A stretch of 9,524 nucleotides of DNA, taken from JBLHGU01 sp047615875 (GTDB lineage: Bacteria > Pseudomonadota > Gammaproteobacteria > Arenicellales > CAJQKF01). The notes below the pieces were generated by a model that was not told the DNA's origin, did not search any database, and saw only the letters and a list, made by a program, of their open reading frames with translations. The stretch's first letter is position 1, and each line of letters starts with the position of its first letter. A program made the position numbers and the translations under genes. The DNA lies in the NCBI GenBank assembly GCA_047615875.1, contig JBLHGU010000198.1:1-9524 (forward strand), written 5' to 3'. Shown in pieces: positions 1-8,409 of this stretch.

Positions 1-65
1 GTTGGTTCCAGTCTGGATGGTTTATCGCATGGAAGGTGAAACACATGAGAAATAAATTTTTGTGA
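1..65 (+). other. possible 3' end of an upstream gene, frame undecided
   Basis: Two frames could be the tail of a gene that begins before the window. Frame 3 ends at the TGA at 63-65, which would give a 4-base GTGA overlap with the next gene and match the overlaps seen at the two following junctions; its tail reads WFIAWKVKHMRNKFL. Frame 2 ends at the TAA at 53-55 with tail LVPVWMVYRMEGETHEK, leaving 6 bases before the next start. Both look like a hydrophobic stretch followed by a charged tail, as would suit a membrane glycosyltransferase. That identity is only a guess from the usual neighbours of WbpM-type genes. Too little sequence is present to assign a family. Confidence 0.3.
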
Positions 66-1933
66 AAAACAATTTTGGGGATATTTCAGGCCTACTGAAA
101 AGTCGTTGGCGGGTGTTGATTCACGACACTATTATGATTCCAGTGGCCTGGTTTGGAGCCTATTGGTTAAGGTTTAATCTGGATACTATCCCGGACAATT
201 TTTTTCGTGAAGCCATCGAACTTGTACCACTAGTTATTGGTATCCATTTTCTGACTTTCCTGATGTTTGGTGTACATCGAGGTTTATGGCGTTTTATTTC
301 TATTCCCGATCTCACCAGGCTTATTAAATCTGTGGTGATCGGTACTGCTGTTGTCGCTATCACGATCTTTTTTGTAACTAGACTTGAAGCGGTGCCCCGT
401 TCTGTTTTCCTGTTACATGGATTACTTTTGTTGACCATGGTGACGGGCCCGCGTCTGATTTACCGGCTGATGAAAGATCGGCATATCAATACCAACGCGC
501 AGCAGAAGGTGTTGGTGGTCGGTGCTGGCGTGACCGGTGAATTGATGGTTCGGGATTTGCATCGGACTCGACCCAGGGTTTATGAACCGGTTGCTTTTGT
601 CGATGACGATGCAACTAGGAAAGGCAAGGATATACAGGGAGTTCGAGTATTGGGTAATTCAACCACCATTCCGCTACTGGTTGAGCGAATGGGAATTAGA
701 CTGATAATTATCGCAGTGCCCACAGCTACTGCTCAGCAAATGCAATACATAGTTAGCTGGTGCGAAAAATCTGGCGTGCCATTTAGAACGTTGCCCAATC
801 TGCGTGATATGGTAAGTAAAAATGTTAGTACCAGTGATTTACGCAAAGTTGAGATTGATGATTTGCTGGGTCGCGAACAAGTTACTCTGGATTGGCAACA
901 TATCAGCGCAGGGCTAACCGGTAAACGAATCTTGGTGACCGGTGGTGGTGGTTCTATTGGTAGTGAATTGTGCCGACAACTAGCTGGCCTGAATCCAGCT
1001 CATCTCATCATTCTCGATCAAAGTGAATTTAACTTATATACCATTGCCCATGAGTTAAATCGCTCGTTCCCGGACCTTGTGCTCTCACCTATTCTGGCAG
1101 ATGTAGTGGATCGCGATGGGTTGAATAATCATTTTCAAAACTTTGAGCCTGAAGTGATTTTTCACGCAGCCGCTTATAAACATGTGCCGTTATTACAGGC
1201 TCAAATCCGCGAGACGGTGAGAAATAATATTGTCGGTACGCGCAATGTTGCCGATGCCGCACGCGAGGCAAAGTGCGAAACCTTTGTACTGATTTCAACC
1301 GATAAAGCAGTTAATCCGACGAGTATGATGGGTGCCAGCAAACGTGTTGCCGAGATTTATTGCCAATCTCTAAACCGACAATGTGATGTGCGTTTCATTA
1401 CAGTGCGATTTGGTAACGTATTAGGTTCAGCTGGTAGTGTTGTTCCACTGTTCAAAAAACAAATTGAGGAGGGTGGGCCGGTAACGGTAACTCACCCCGA
1501 TGTGGTTCGATACTTCATGAGTATCAAAGAAGCCAGTCAATTAATTTTGCAAGCGAGCTTGCTCGGTGAGGGTGGAGAGATTTATGTGCTAGACATGGGT
1601 GAACCGATAAACATTGCCTATTTAGCTCGGCAAATGATCGTACTGTCGGGCAAGGAGCCCGATGTAGATATTCAGCTTGAATTCATTGGTTTACGTGATG
1701 GCGAAAAAATGAATGAAGAACTGTTTCACAGTGAAGAGGTTATGAGTGATACAGATCATCACAAGATTCTTTTGGCTCGATCACGCACTTTTGATTTTGC
1801 TACTGTAGGTCGTGTTTGTGACCGACTGAAGCTGGGTTCGGATAGCTTCGATATTGCCAGCATGGAACAGCTAGTGGTTCAATTAGTGCCTGAATTTAGT
1901 CCTTCAACCCCGGAAAATGAGGAAATCGCTTGA
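62..1933 (+). CDS. WbpM/CapD-type UDP-N-acetylglucosamine 4,6-dehydratase, membrane-bound
   Basis: This is a 623-residue polysaccharide biosynthesis protein of the large WbpM/CapD family. Hydrophobic segments lie at about residues 18-36, 53-70, 88-105 and 114-130, so it should sit in the inner membrane with its catalytic part in the cytoplasm. A first nucleotide-binding-like domain starts with VVGAGVTGE (G154-G159). The catalytic extended-SDR domain starts with TGGGGSIG at 293-300. The usual YxxxK is MxxxK here (M423, K427, in STDKAVNPTSMMGASK), as is typical of WbpM-type enzymes as opposed to short FlaA1/PseB-type ones. The family removes water from UDP-GlcNAc to give the 4-keto-6-deoxy intermediate of sugars such as QuiNAc or FucNAc; the final sugar here is unknown. 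The GTG start is chosen because the N-terminal segment aligns with the family and the next in-frame ATG would cut into the first membrane helix. The ribosome site is weak (GAG at 47-49). Its stop overlaps manC by TTGA. Confidence 0.93.
   Translation: MKNNFGDISGLLKSRWRVLIHDTIMIPVAWFGAYWLRFNLDTIPDNFFREAIELVPLVIGIHFLTFLMFGVHRGLWRFISIPDLTRLIKSVVIGTAVVAITIFFVTRLEAVPRSVFLLHGLLLLTMVTGPRLIYRLMKDRHINTNAQQKVLVVGAGVTGELMVRDLHRTRPRVYEPVAFVDDDATRKGKDIQGVRVLGNSTTIPLLVERMGIRLIIIAVPTATAQQMQYIVSWCEKSGVPFRTLPNLRDMVSKNVSTSDLRKVEIDDLLGREQVTLDWQHISAGLTGKRILVTGGGGSIGSELCRQLAGLNPAHLIILDQSEFNLYTIAHELNRSFPDLVLSPILADVVDRDGLNNHFQNFEPEVIFHAAAYKHVPLLQAQIRETVRNNIVGTRNVADAAREAKCETFVLISTDKAVNPTSMMGASKRVAEIYCQSLNRQCDVRFITVRFGNVLGSAGSVVPLFKKQIEEGGPVTVTHPDVVRYFMSIKEASQLILQASLLGEGGEIYVLDMGEPINIAYLARQMIVLSGKEPDVDIQLEFIGLRDGEKMNEELFHSEEVMSDTDHHKILLARSRTFDFATVGRVCDRLKLGSDSFDIASMEQLVVQLVPEFSPSTPENEEIA
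1919..1923 (+). promoter_or_regulatory. Shine-Dalgarno sequence supporting the TTG start of manC
   Basis: GAGGA lies six bases before the TTG at 1930, inside the 3' end of the dehydratase gene. It supports the rare TTG start, which also places the N-terminal residues ITPVVLCGGSGTRLW exactly where the family begins. Confidence 0.7.
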
Positions 1934-3348
1934 TTACTCCGGTAGTGCTTTGCGGGGGTTCTGGCACCAGACTCTGGCCCCTTTCGCGTCTAAAACACCC
2001 TAAACAGTTTCATCCAGTATTTGGTGACAGTAGTTTGCTTGAAGACACTGTCAATCGTTTGCAGCAACTGGAAAATAGTGGTTTGTTAGCAATTTGCAAT
2101 GATGAATACAGGTTTATTGCCGCGGAACAGATTCGTAATACAGGTACGAATCTTGACGCAATGATTCTGGAACCTGAAGGGCGCAACACGGCTCCGGCCA
2201 TCGCGGTTGCAGCCCAACATGTCTTGGCAAATAAGCTGCCGCCAGTGATGTTGGTTTTGCCGTCTGATCATTTGATTCACAATACAGTGGCTTTCACGGA
2301 AGCGGTAAATCTAGGTTCTGAGTTAGCTTTACATCAACCGATAACATTTGGCGTCATGCCGGACCGACCAGAAACCGGCTATGGGTATATCCAGACTGGC
2401 GAGTCGATTAAAGATGGTGTAAAGCAAGTCTCCCGATTTGTTGAAAAACCGGATATTGAAAAAGCCAAAGAGTTTTTAGAAAGTGGTGATTTTTTATGGA
2501 ACAGCGGTATGTTTATGTTCCACGCCGGGCAGTATCTGGAACTTCTGGCGGAATACGAAAGTGACGTTTTTCAACGATCCTCTGAGGCCTATGATAAAAG
2601 CCGCAGGGATGGCGCATTTATATTCCTTGATGCCGAGGCTTTTAATCACTGCCCTTCAACTAGCATTGATTACGCGGTTATGGAGCGGGTAAATCGTAGC
2701 GCAGTGGTAACTCTGGACGCAGATTGGTTTGATGTGGGCTCCTGGAAAGGTGTTCTGGATGCCGCAGATTGTGATAACAACGGTAATTCGATCACGGGTA
2801 ATGTGCGAAGTTATAACTCTTCCCATAGCGTTTTACGAAGTGACGGCCGTTTGCTAGTTGTGAACGACCTGCATAATATGGTCGTTGTAGACACCGAGGA
2901 TGCGACATTTATCTCCTCATTGGATAAAAGTCAGGATGTAAAAGAGATCGTTGCTGATCTGGTAGAAAATAAGCTTGGGGAAGTCGAGTATCATCGACGT
3001 GTGCTAAGACCATGGGGTGCCTTTGAAGGGGTCGATAAGGGTCCCGGATTTCAGGTTAAACGCCTGAGTATTCACCCACATAGTGAAATTTCATTGCAGT
3101 ACCATCATCATCGGGCTGAGCACTGGGTAGTTGTGCGGGGTATCGCGACCGTTCAGAAGGATGAGGATATCTTGCGGTTAAACCCCAGTGAGTCAATTTA
3201 TATTCCTCAGGGGACAATCCACAAATTGTCTAATCTGCAAGATGAATTATTGGAGATTATTGAGGTTCAGACGGGTGACTATCTTGGCGAAGACGACATT
3301 GTTCGTCTCGAAGATCGCTATGGTCGAGAGCTTGAAGTAGTTTCATGA
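1930..3348 (+). CDS. manC: mannose-1-phosphate guanylyltransferase / mannose-6-phosphate isomerase (type II PMI-GMP)
   Basis: A 472-residue bifunctional cytoplasmic enzyme, close in length to Pseudomonas AlgA (about 481). The isomerase activity converts fructose-6-phosphate to mannose-6-phosphate, and the guanylyltransferase makes GDP-mannose from mannose-1-phosphate and GTP. The N-terminal nucleotidyltransferase domain shows the pyrophosphorylase signature GGSGTRLWPLSR followed by PKQF (residues 9-27) and the sugar-phosphate motif FVEKP at 170-174. The C-terminal cupin domain carries QYHHHRAEHW at 390-399 with the metal-binding histidines and glutamate, then YIPQGTIHKLSN. The TTG start overlaps the upstream stop (TTGA) and has a good Shine-Dalgarno sequence, so coupled translation is likely. 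GDP-mannose feeds mannose, rhamnose, fucose or related units of O-antigen, capsule or exopolysaccharide, which fits the preceding dehydratase. A separate phosphomannomutase (ManB/AlgC) would be needed and is not in the window. Confidence 0.96.
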   Translation: MITPVVLCGGSGTRLWPLSRLKHPKQFHPVFGDSSLLEDTVNRLQQLENSGLLAICNDEYRFIAAEQIRNTGTNLDAMILEPEGRNTAPAIAVAAQHVLANKLPPVMLVLPSDHLIHNTVAFTEAVNLGSELALHQPITFGVMPDRPETGYGYIQTGESIKDGVKQVSRFVEKPDIEKAKEFLESGDFLWNSGMFMFHAGQYLELLAEYESDVFQRSSEAYDKSRRDGAFIFLDAEAFNHCPSTSIDYAVMERVNRSAVVTLDADWFDVGSWKGVLDAADCDNNGNSITGNVRSYNSSHSVLRSDGRLLVVNDLHNMVVVDTEDATFISSLDKSQDVKEIVADLVENKLGEVEYHRRVLRPWGAFEGVDKGPGFQVKRLSIHPHSEISLQYHHHRAEHWVVVRGIATVQKDEDILRLNPSESIYIPQGTIHKLSNLQDELLEIIEVQTGDYLGEDDIVRLEDRYGRELEVVS

Positions 3349-4094
3349 TTGGATTGATCGGCGGAAGTGGGGCTGGACAATTTAATGAACTTGAGCATGC
3401 GAAATCCTTAAAGATAGAGACGCCCTATGGAACTCCGTCAGCGGATATTCTGGAAGGTATTTTATATGGGCAGCCAGTGTGTTTTCTTTCTAGACACGGT
3501 CCTGGTCATAAAATTCCACCGCATAAAGTAAATTACCGTGCGAACATCTGGGCACTGAATCAGGCGGGGGCGAAACGACTGGTTGCCCTGAATGCTGTTG
3601 GTTCTATTAGCGCTGGGATGAAACCTACGGATCTGGCAATGCCGGACCAAATCATTGACTACACCTGGGGTCGTGAACATAGTTTTTTTGATGGCGGTGA
3701 GAACGGTGTTGATCACGTCGACTTTAGTGTTCCTTACGATAATCAAATACGCCGGAATTTGGTCGAAGCCGCCAGACAAGTTGAAGTGACCTGCCATTCA
3801 CCCTGTGTCTATGGAGCGACCCAGGGTCCACGGCTGGAAAGTGCGGCGGAGATTGTCCGCATGGAGCGCGATGGATCCGATGTGGTTGGTATGACGGGTA
3901 TGCCCGAAGCAGGACTCGCCCGAGAAATTGGCTTGCCTTATGCGTCTATTTGTATTGTTGCTAACCTCGCAGCCGGTAAGGCTGATGGCGCACTATCAAT
4001 AGATGAAATATTCAAGCAATTGGAGCAAGGAGTTGAAAACGCGAGAAAAGTATTTAGGAAATTTGTAGAAAACAACAAAATTAACTCAAACTGA
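3345..4094 (+). CDS. S-methyl-5'-thioinosine phosphorylase (MTAP/PNP family)
   Basis: A 249-residue phosphorylase of the MTAP/PNP superfamily, matching the length of Pseudomonas PA3004 (about 245). It is expected to split 5'-methylthioinosine with phosphate into hypoxanthine and methylthioribose-1-phosphate, in salvage of the methylthioadenosine by-product of polyamine and quorum-signal synthesis. Visible family motifs are GGSG (6-9), SRHGPGH with PPHKVNYRANIWAL, NAVGSI, YGATQGPRLES, and GMTGMPEAGLARE (M183, E188). In VANLAAG, N207 stands where adenine-specific human MTAP has aspartate (TDYD); this favours 6-oxopurines and is the main reason for choosing the thioinosine enzyme over MTAP. The ATG overlaps the manC stop by ATGA and has only a weak ribosome site, so it probably depends on coupling to manC. 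A salvage enzyme at the end of a polysaccharide cluster is unusual. The pathway also needs a methylthioadenosine deaminase, not seen here. Confidence 0.9.
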   Translation: MIGLIGGSGAGQFNELEHAKSLKIETPYGTPSADILEGILYGQPVCFLSRHGPGHKIPPHKVNYRANIWALNQAGAKRLVALNAVGSISAGMKPTDLAMPDQIIDYTWGREHSFFDGGENGVDHVDFSVPYDNQIRRNLVEAARQVEVTCHSPCVYGATQGPRLESAAEIVRMERDGSDVVGMTGMPEAGLAREIGLPYASICIVANLAAGKADGALSIDEIFKQLEQGVENARKVFRKFVENNKINSN

Positions 4095-4125
4095 TCGGTC
4101 CGATTGGTAAGACTTGCGGGTTAAA

Positions 4126-4791
4126 TTATTCTTCAACATCAATCGGCCAAACAGTTATTATTGCCCCAATTTGCGGGTGATCAAGATAGTGAAATTCTTT
4201 CAATCTAACTCTGCGTTTTTCCAATAAAAACAGGGCTGGATTTATTTCAGACCCGGCAGAATCTTCCGGCCCCGTATTTGACTGTTGATCCAATGGATCG
4301 ATAAAGGGTGTGTATTTTAAAAATACATCTACGTATAACAAGGGACTTTGGTAAAACCGTACTAGCCCTCGTAGTCCTGACTCTTCGCCAATATTTAATG
4401 CCGATACATCAACATAAGGTGACTTGGAAATACTCACCACATCCTGACGCCAGGTTGTGTGTTGTACTACCACGTAATCTGGGTCATTATTTAGTTTCTC
4501 CACCACTTCTGACAATTGCCCAATAGTTACCGGTATGCCAACAATTGAACCGGTTTTTTCGTTCAGCCTGTTTAACTCGCGTTCGTTGCGGGACTGAATT
4601 TCCGTATTGGCTGACTGCAATTCGGTGGAATGGCTCGCCGTATTCAAGAAAATCACCATTTCCACATCATACTCGGTGGCGTTCGCCGACTGTGACAGGA
4701 GAAGCAGAGAAAACCACAGAGCATAATTCAGCAGAGAAAATCGGCCGCGACTGGTGAAGGTCCAGATAGTTGGGTGTTTTACATTCAGCAT
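4126..4791 (-). CDS. csiV: CsiV-family periplasmic peptidoglycan-binding protein
   Basis: A 221-residue exported protein. The N terminus has basic residues (R15, R17), a hydrophobic core at about 20-35 (LLNYALWFSLLLLSQS) and a probable signal peptidase I site, SANA|TEYD, after residue 38, so it should be periplasmic. The mature start YDVEMVIFLN and the C-terminal block RLKEFHYLDHPQIGAIITVWPI are the two conserved ends of the CsiV (former DUF2803) family. CsiV was described in Vibrio cholerae as a peptidoglycan-binding factor that supports the PBP1A/LpoA cell-wall synthase; the same role here is inferred. The gene follows mfd on the same strand after 90 bases, an arrangement I recall as common in gammaproteobacteria. 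The start is fixed by a TAA immediately before the ATG, since no earlier in-frame start is possible. No clear Shine-Dalgarno sequence precedes it. It converges on the thioinosine phosphorylase gene with a 31-base gap. Confidence 0.83.
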   Translation of the reverse strand: MLNVKHPTIWTFTSRGRFSLLNYALWFSLLLLSQSANATEYDVEMVIFLNTASHSTELQSANTEIQSRNERELNRLNEKTGSIVGIPVTIGQLSEVVEKLNNDPDYVVVQHTTWRQDVVSISKSPYVDVSALNIGEESGLRGLVRFYQSPLLYVDVFLKYTPFIDPLDQQSNTGPEDSAGSEINPALFLLEKRRVRLKEFHYLDHPQIGAIITVWPIDVEE

Positions 4792-4833
4792 TTAATGAGT
4801 TATCAAGGCAACATTGCTTTTGGAATGGATGAT

Positions 4834-4878
4834 TCTATCAAACCACTCGACAGTTTCGTGATTTCATTGTTTGATAGA
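4834..4878 (-). repeat. widely spaced inverted repeat in the mfd-csiV spacer
   Basis: TCTATCAAA at 4834-4842 and its exact complement TTTGATAGA at 4870-4878 flank 27 bases in the 90-base spacer between mfd and csiV. The arms are AT-rich, the loop is long and no U-run follows, so this is not a convincing terminator. It might be a weak RNA structure or paired half-sites, or it may be chance. I see no clear promoter for csiV in this spacer, so readthrough from mfd is plausible. Confidence 0.3.
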
Positions 4879-4881
4879 TTA

Positions 4882-7800
4882 TTAACTCGACGCCAGTTTA
4901 CTCAAAATAGTATCGCAACGCTCGACTCTGGATTCGAAATCTCCCATACCCATTCGAATTTGCAAAACATAGGGACCGCTCATTTTATAGGTTCCGGGAT
5001 TGCTTTGTAAAAGCTGAATTATTTTCTCAGGTTGAACATTATTTTTCTGTGCGAAATTCATTTGTCCGCCACTTTCACCCATATTAATTTTTTCGACACC
5101 TAACAATCCAGCTCGGTGGCTCAGCAGGGTTATGGTAAATAATCGTTTGGATGGGGCAGGTAATGGGCCAAAGCGGTCTACTGTTTCAACCTTAAGCTCA
5201 TTGAGCTCCTCAACTGAAGTTGTACCCGCCAGGCGTTTATATAAAACCAGGCGTGTATGTACATCCGGCACATAGTCTTCAGGAAACAGAGCACTAACAC
5301 CAATACTAATTTCCGCAGCGCGAAGTGGTTCGTCAATAATATCTTCGCGATTGGACTTGGCGGCAGAGAGTTCTTTTACTGCTCGATTCAGGTATTCAGT
5401 AAATAATGTAAAACCTACCGTATCAACCGCGCCGCTCTGGGATTCACCGAGTAGTTCTCCGGCTCCCCGAATTTCGAGATCATGAGAGGCCAGGGTAAAG
5501 CCTGCACCGAGTTCTTCTAGAGCGTCGATTGCATCGAGTCGCTTTCGCGCATCTGCCGTCAAAGACTTTAAATCTGGTACCAACATATAGGCATAAGCCT
5601 GATGATGAGACCGCCCGACTCTACCGCGCAACTGGTGAAGCTGTGAGAGACCAAACTTATCTGCCCGGTTAATAATTATTGTGTTGGCACTCGGAACATC
5701 AATGCCACTTTCGATAATGGTTGAACACAGCAGTAGATTTATTCGTTGATGATAAAAATCCTGCATGATGCGTTCTAATTGCAACTCAGGCATCTGCCCG
5801 TGACCGATACCAATACGAGCCTCGGGGACTAATTCAGCCAATTCTTCCTGCATATGCACAATGGTTCGAACTTCATTATGCAGAAAATATACCTGCCCAC
5901 CGCGATGGATCTCACGCAGAATGGCTTCTCGTATCAGAGCATTGTTAAAGGGCCGCACAAAGGTTTTAACTGATAAGCGATCCGCTGGCGGGGTGGCGAT
6001 AATTGATATGCCACGTAATCCCGACATTGCCATGTTCAGTGTTCTTGGGATGGGTGTTGCGCTAAGGGTCAGGATGTCGACCTCTTTACGAAGTCGCTTT
6101 AACTGCTCCTTTTGCCGAACACCAAATCTTTGCTCTTCATCAATAATGACAAGTCCAAGATTTTTGAACTGGATATCTTTTTGTAAAAGACGGTGCGTGC
6201 CAATGACGATATCAGGGTAACCGGTTGTAAGAGATTCAGCCAGCCTATCAATCTCCTTTTTAGATTTGAATCGTGACATTAATGCGACCTGCACAGGCAG
6301 GTCGGCAAATCTATCCTGGAACGACTCAAAGTGTTGCTGTGCAAGCAGTGTTGTCGGCACCAACATGGCAACCTGTTTTTGATTATGTACCGCAACAAAA
6401 GCAGCCCGCAGGGCAACCTCGGTCTTGCCAAATCCTACATCGCCACAAATCAGGCGATCCATAGGGGCGGCAGAACCCAGGTCTGCAATAACATCATTGA
6501 TTACCTGCTCCTGGTCCGGAGTTTCTTCATAGGGGAAGCGTTCGCAAAAATCACGGTATTCTTCTTCTGGCAACGGCATCTCAACGCCTGTCCTGGATTT
6601 TCTTAATGCCTCAATCTCAAGTAACTCTGCGGCAACATCATAGGCCTTTTCACGAGCCTTCTTTTTCGCTTTATCCCAACTATCACTGCCCAGTCTGTGT
6701 AGCGGGGCAGTGGTGCTGTCGCCACCCAGATATCGACTGACTCGATCAAGAGCTAAAACTGGTACATACAGTTTGTCGTCGTTTTGGTACTCCAGCAATA
6801 AAAATTCCTGAATGTGTTCGCCAATATCGAGAGTAACCAAACCTTTGAAACGACCAATGCCATGAGTTTCATGCACAATTGGGTCGTCAATATTCAGATC
6901 TGCCAATGACTTAATAATGGCTTCGGGATCACGATTTTTCTGACTTCGTCGACGTCTTTGATATACCCGTTCCCCATAAAGCTGACCCTCAGTAATAATG
7001 CTGAGATTTGCATCTGGCAGTCGGGTGCCACGCTCCATTACCGCGACTAGTATCCCGATATCAAGATCGCTATTTTTGTAGAACTCTGACCAACTGCCAA
7101 CCTTGGTTGCCAATAAGTCGTTCTCCAGTAATATGCCTTCTAGAGATTCACGCCGTCCTTGAGTCTCAACCACCAGCAAATAACGGCCCGTGCTGTTTTT
7201 AAGTAACTCCAGTAGTAATTTGTAGGGTGACTCTGCCCGTGGGTTTACAGGTAGTTCTTCCGGTGTGGCGGTGCCCAGATTGTCACTGCGTTTACCTTTA
7301 ACGTCTGCGAATCGAATACATTCAAGATTGGACAGGAAAGATTCTATATCGTGAGGGCTTAAGTAGAGTTTTGACGGTGGCAGTGCACGACGTTCTTTAT
7401 CAAGGTTGGTGTTTTCAAAACGATCAGATATGTCGGCATAATGTCGAGAAGCCTCTTCATCCAGATCTCTGTCTAAAAACCATAGGCATGAGTCCGGAAC
7501 GTAATCAAACAGGTTCGCAGTTTGATCAAAAAACAGTGGAAAGAAAAACTCAAGACCGGCAACAGGGTTGCCTTTGCTTACTTCGCTGTAAACAAGATTT
7601 TTAGCCGGATCGCCTTCAAACTGCTGGCGAAATTGCTGCCTGAATTTCTTTATGGCCTCTTCACCCATGGGGAATTCACGGGCTGGTAGTAAAGATACCT
7701 GTTCTGTCTTTTGGGTTGATAGTTGAGTTTCCGGATTGAAGTAGCGGATAGAATCGATCTCGTCATCAAATAGATCAATCCTGATTGGCGCCTTGGCACC

Positions 7801-8409
7801 CATTGGGAATAGATCAATCAAACCACCCCGGACCGCATACTCGCCAGGAGCCGCTACCTGGCTGACTGAATAATAAGAGAATGTTTGCAGACCCAAACGA
7901 AAATCATCGATCGCCAACCGATCGCCAACCTTTAATGCTAGTGTATAACCTAGAACGTAATCAACAGGTGGCAATAACCGCATTAGATTCGGCAGACTGA
8001 CGAGAATGATCCCATGTTTCAGACTGCCAAGCAGAGATAGAATTCTCAGTCGCTCAGAAATAATATCCTGATGGGGGGAAAATTGATCATAGGGCAGGCA
8101 CTCCCAATCAGGCAGGGAGTAAACGGGTATGTCGTTACTGTCTGCTAGAAAAAAGCCTAGCTCCAGTTCCAGCGTATGTTGACGGCGGGCATCACGAGTA
8201 ATGATGATGCCTGGTCGGTCCGCGTTGCGCACAGCACTGGCGATAGCTAGACTTTCGGCGCAACCGAAAAGTTGACTCCAGGCCACGCGTCGTCGATCCG
8301 GACCTGGAATAGTCGGAGTGAATGGAGATGGTGTATTTGAGATTGAACTAGACAAACTTCGGGCCCTGATATCTGGTACGGTTGCGGTCGAATTTTCGGT
8401 AATTGCCAT
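4882..8409 (-). CDS. mfd: transcription-repair coupling factor Mfd
   Basis: A 1175-residue SF2 DNA translocase (E. coli Mfd is 1148) that binds RNA polymerase stalled at a lesion, pushes it off the DNA and recruits UvrA for nucleotide excision repair. Visible features: the N-terminal UvrB-like region with LPDWECLPYDQFSPHQDIIS; the RNA polymerase-interacting domain around 500-573 (LLLEYQNDDKLYVPV); Walker A GDVGFGKTE with K662; motif II DEEQ at 757-760; SATPIPRTLNMAMSG; the QLRGRVGRSHHQAYAY motif VI region; the LASHDLEIRGAGELLG segment; and a C-terminal autoinhibitory domain from about 1025. Domain limits are transferred from E. coli with a 28-residue offset. The ATG at 8409 adds about 27 residues before homology begins, low in complexity and rich in Ser, Thr and Pro. 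A TTG at 8355 (codon 19) has AGGG eight bases upstream and is a credible alternative start. It is transcribed divergently from ispDF, with csiV downstream. Confidence 0.98.
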   Translation of the reverse strand: MAITENSTATVPDIRARSLSSSISNTPSPFTPTIPGPDRRRVAWSQLFGCAESLAIASAVRNADRPGIIITRDARRQHTLELELGFFLADSNDIPVYSLPDWECLPYDQFSPHQDIISERLRILSLLGSLKHGIILVSLPNLMRLLPPVDYVLGYTLALKVGDRLAIDDFRLGLQTFSYYSVSQVAAPGEYAVRGGLIDLFPMGAKAPIRIDLFDDEIDSIRYFNPETQLSTQKTEQVSLLPAREFPMGEEAIKKFRQQFRQQFEGDPAKNLVYSEVSKGNPVAGLEFFFPLFFDQTANLFDYVPDSCLWFLDRDLDEEASRHYADISDRFENTNLDKERRALPPSKLYLSPHDIESFLSNLECIRFADVKGKRSDNLGTATPEELPVNPRAESPYKLLLELLKNSTGRYLLVVETQGRRESLEGILLENDLLATKVGSWSEFYKNSDLDIGILVAVMERGTRLPDANLSIITEGQLYGERVYQRRRRSQKNRDPEAIIKSLADLNIDDPIVHETHGIGRFKGLVTLDIGEHIQEFLLLEYQNDDKLYVPVLALDRVSRYLGGDSTTAPLHRLGSDSWDKAKKKAREKAYDVAAELLEIEALRKSRTGVEMPLPEEEYRDFCERFPYEETPDQEQVINDVIADLGSAAPMDRLICGDVGFGKTEVALRAAFVAVHNQKQVAMLVPTTLLAQQHFESFQDRFADLPVQVALMSRFKSKKEIDRLAESLTTGYPDIVIGTHRLLQKDIQFKNLGLVIIDEEQRFGVRQKEQLKRLRKEVDILTLSATPIPRTLNMAMSGLRGISIIATPPADRLSVKTFVRPFNNALIREAILREIHRGGQVYFLHNEVRTIVHMQEELAELVPEARIGIGHGQMPELQLERIMQDFYHQRINLLLCSTIIESGIDVPSANTIIINRADKFGLSQLHQLRGRVGRSHHQAYAYMLVPDLKSLTADARKRLDAIDALEELGAGFTLASHDLEIRGAGELLGESQSGAVDTVGFTLFTEYLNRAVKELSAAKSNREDIIDEPLRAAEISIGVSALFPEDYVPDVHTRLVLYKRLAGTTSVEELNELKVETVDRFGPLPAPSKRLFTITLLSHRAGLLGVEKINMGESGGQMNFAQKNNVQPEKIIQLLQSNPGTYKMSGPYVLQIRMGMGDFESRVERCDTILSKLASS

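Noticed and set aside
1298..1342. Loss of the SDR catalytic tyrosine (M423 in place of Y) as a sign of an inactive dehydratase
   Set aside because: MxxxK is the normal form in the WbpM/CapD branch, whose members are active.
4094..4104. ATCGG-T-CCGAT inverted repeat in the convergent gap between the phosphorylase and csiV, as a bidirectional terminator
   Set aside because: The arms are only five bases around a one-base centre, which cannot form a stable hairpin, and no T-run follows on either strand.
4843..4869. A nine-codon open frame (MKSRNCRVV) in the mfd-csiV spacer as a leader peptide
   Set aside because: There is no ribosome site, no run of regulatory codons and no following attenuator structure, so nothing beyond chance supports it.
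6130..6141. DEEQ instead of the DEEH of E. coli Mfd motif II, as a possible active-site change
   Set aside because: DEEQRFGV is the usual form of this motif in many bacterial Mfd proteins, so it is not a defect.
7908..7929. Perfect tandem copy of the 11-base unit CGATCGCCAAC inside mfd
   Set aside because: It encodes the segment VGDRLAIDD, which aligns without a gap to E. coli Mfd, so it is not a recent duplication but a coincidence of codon choice.
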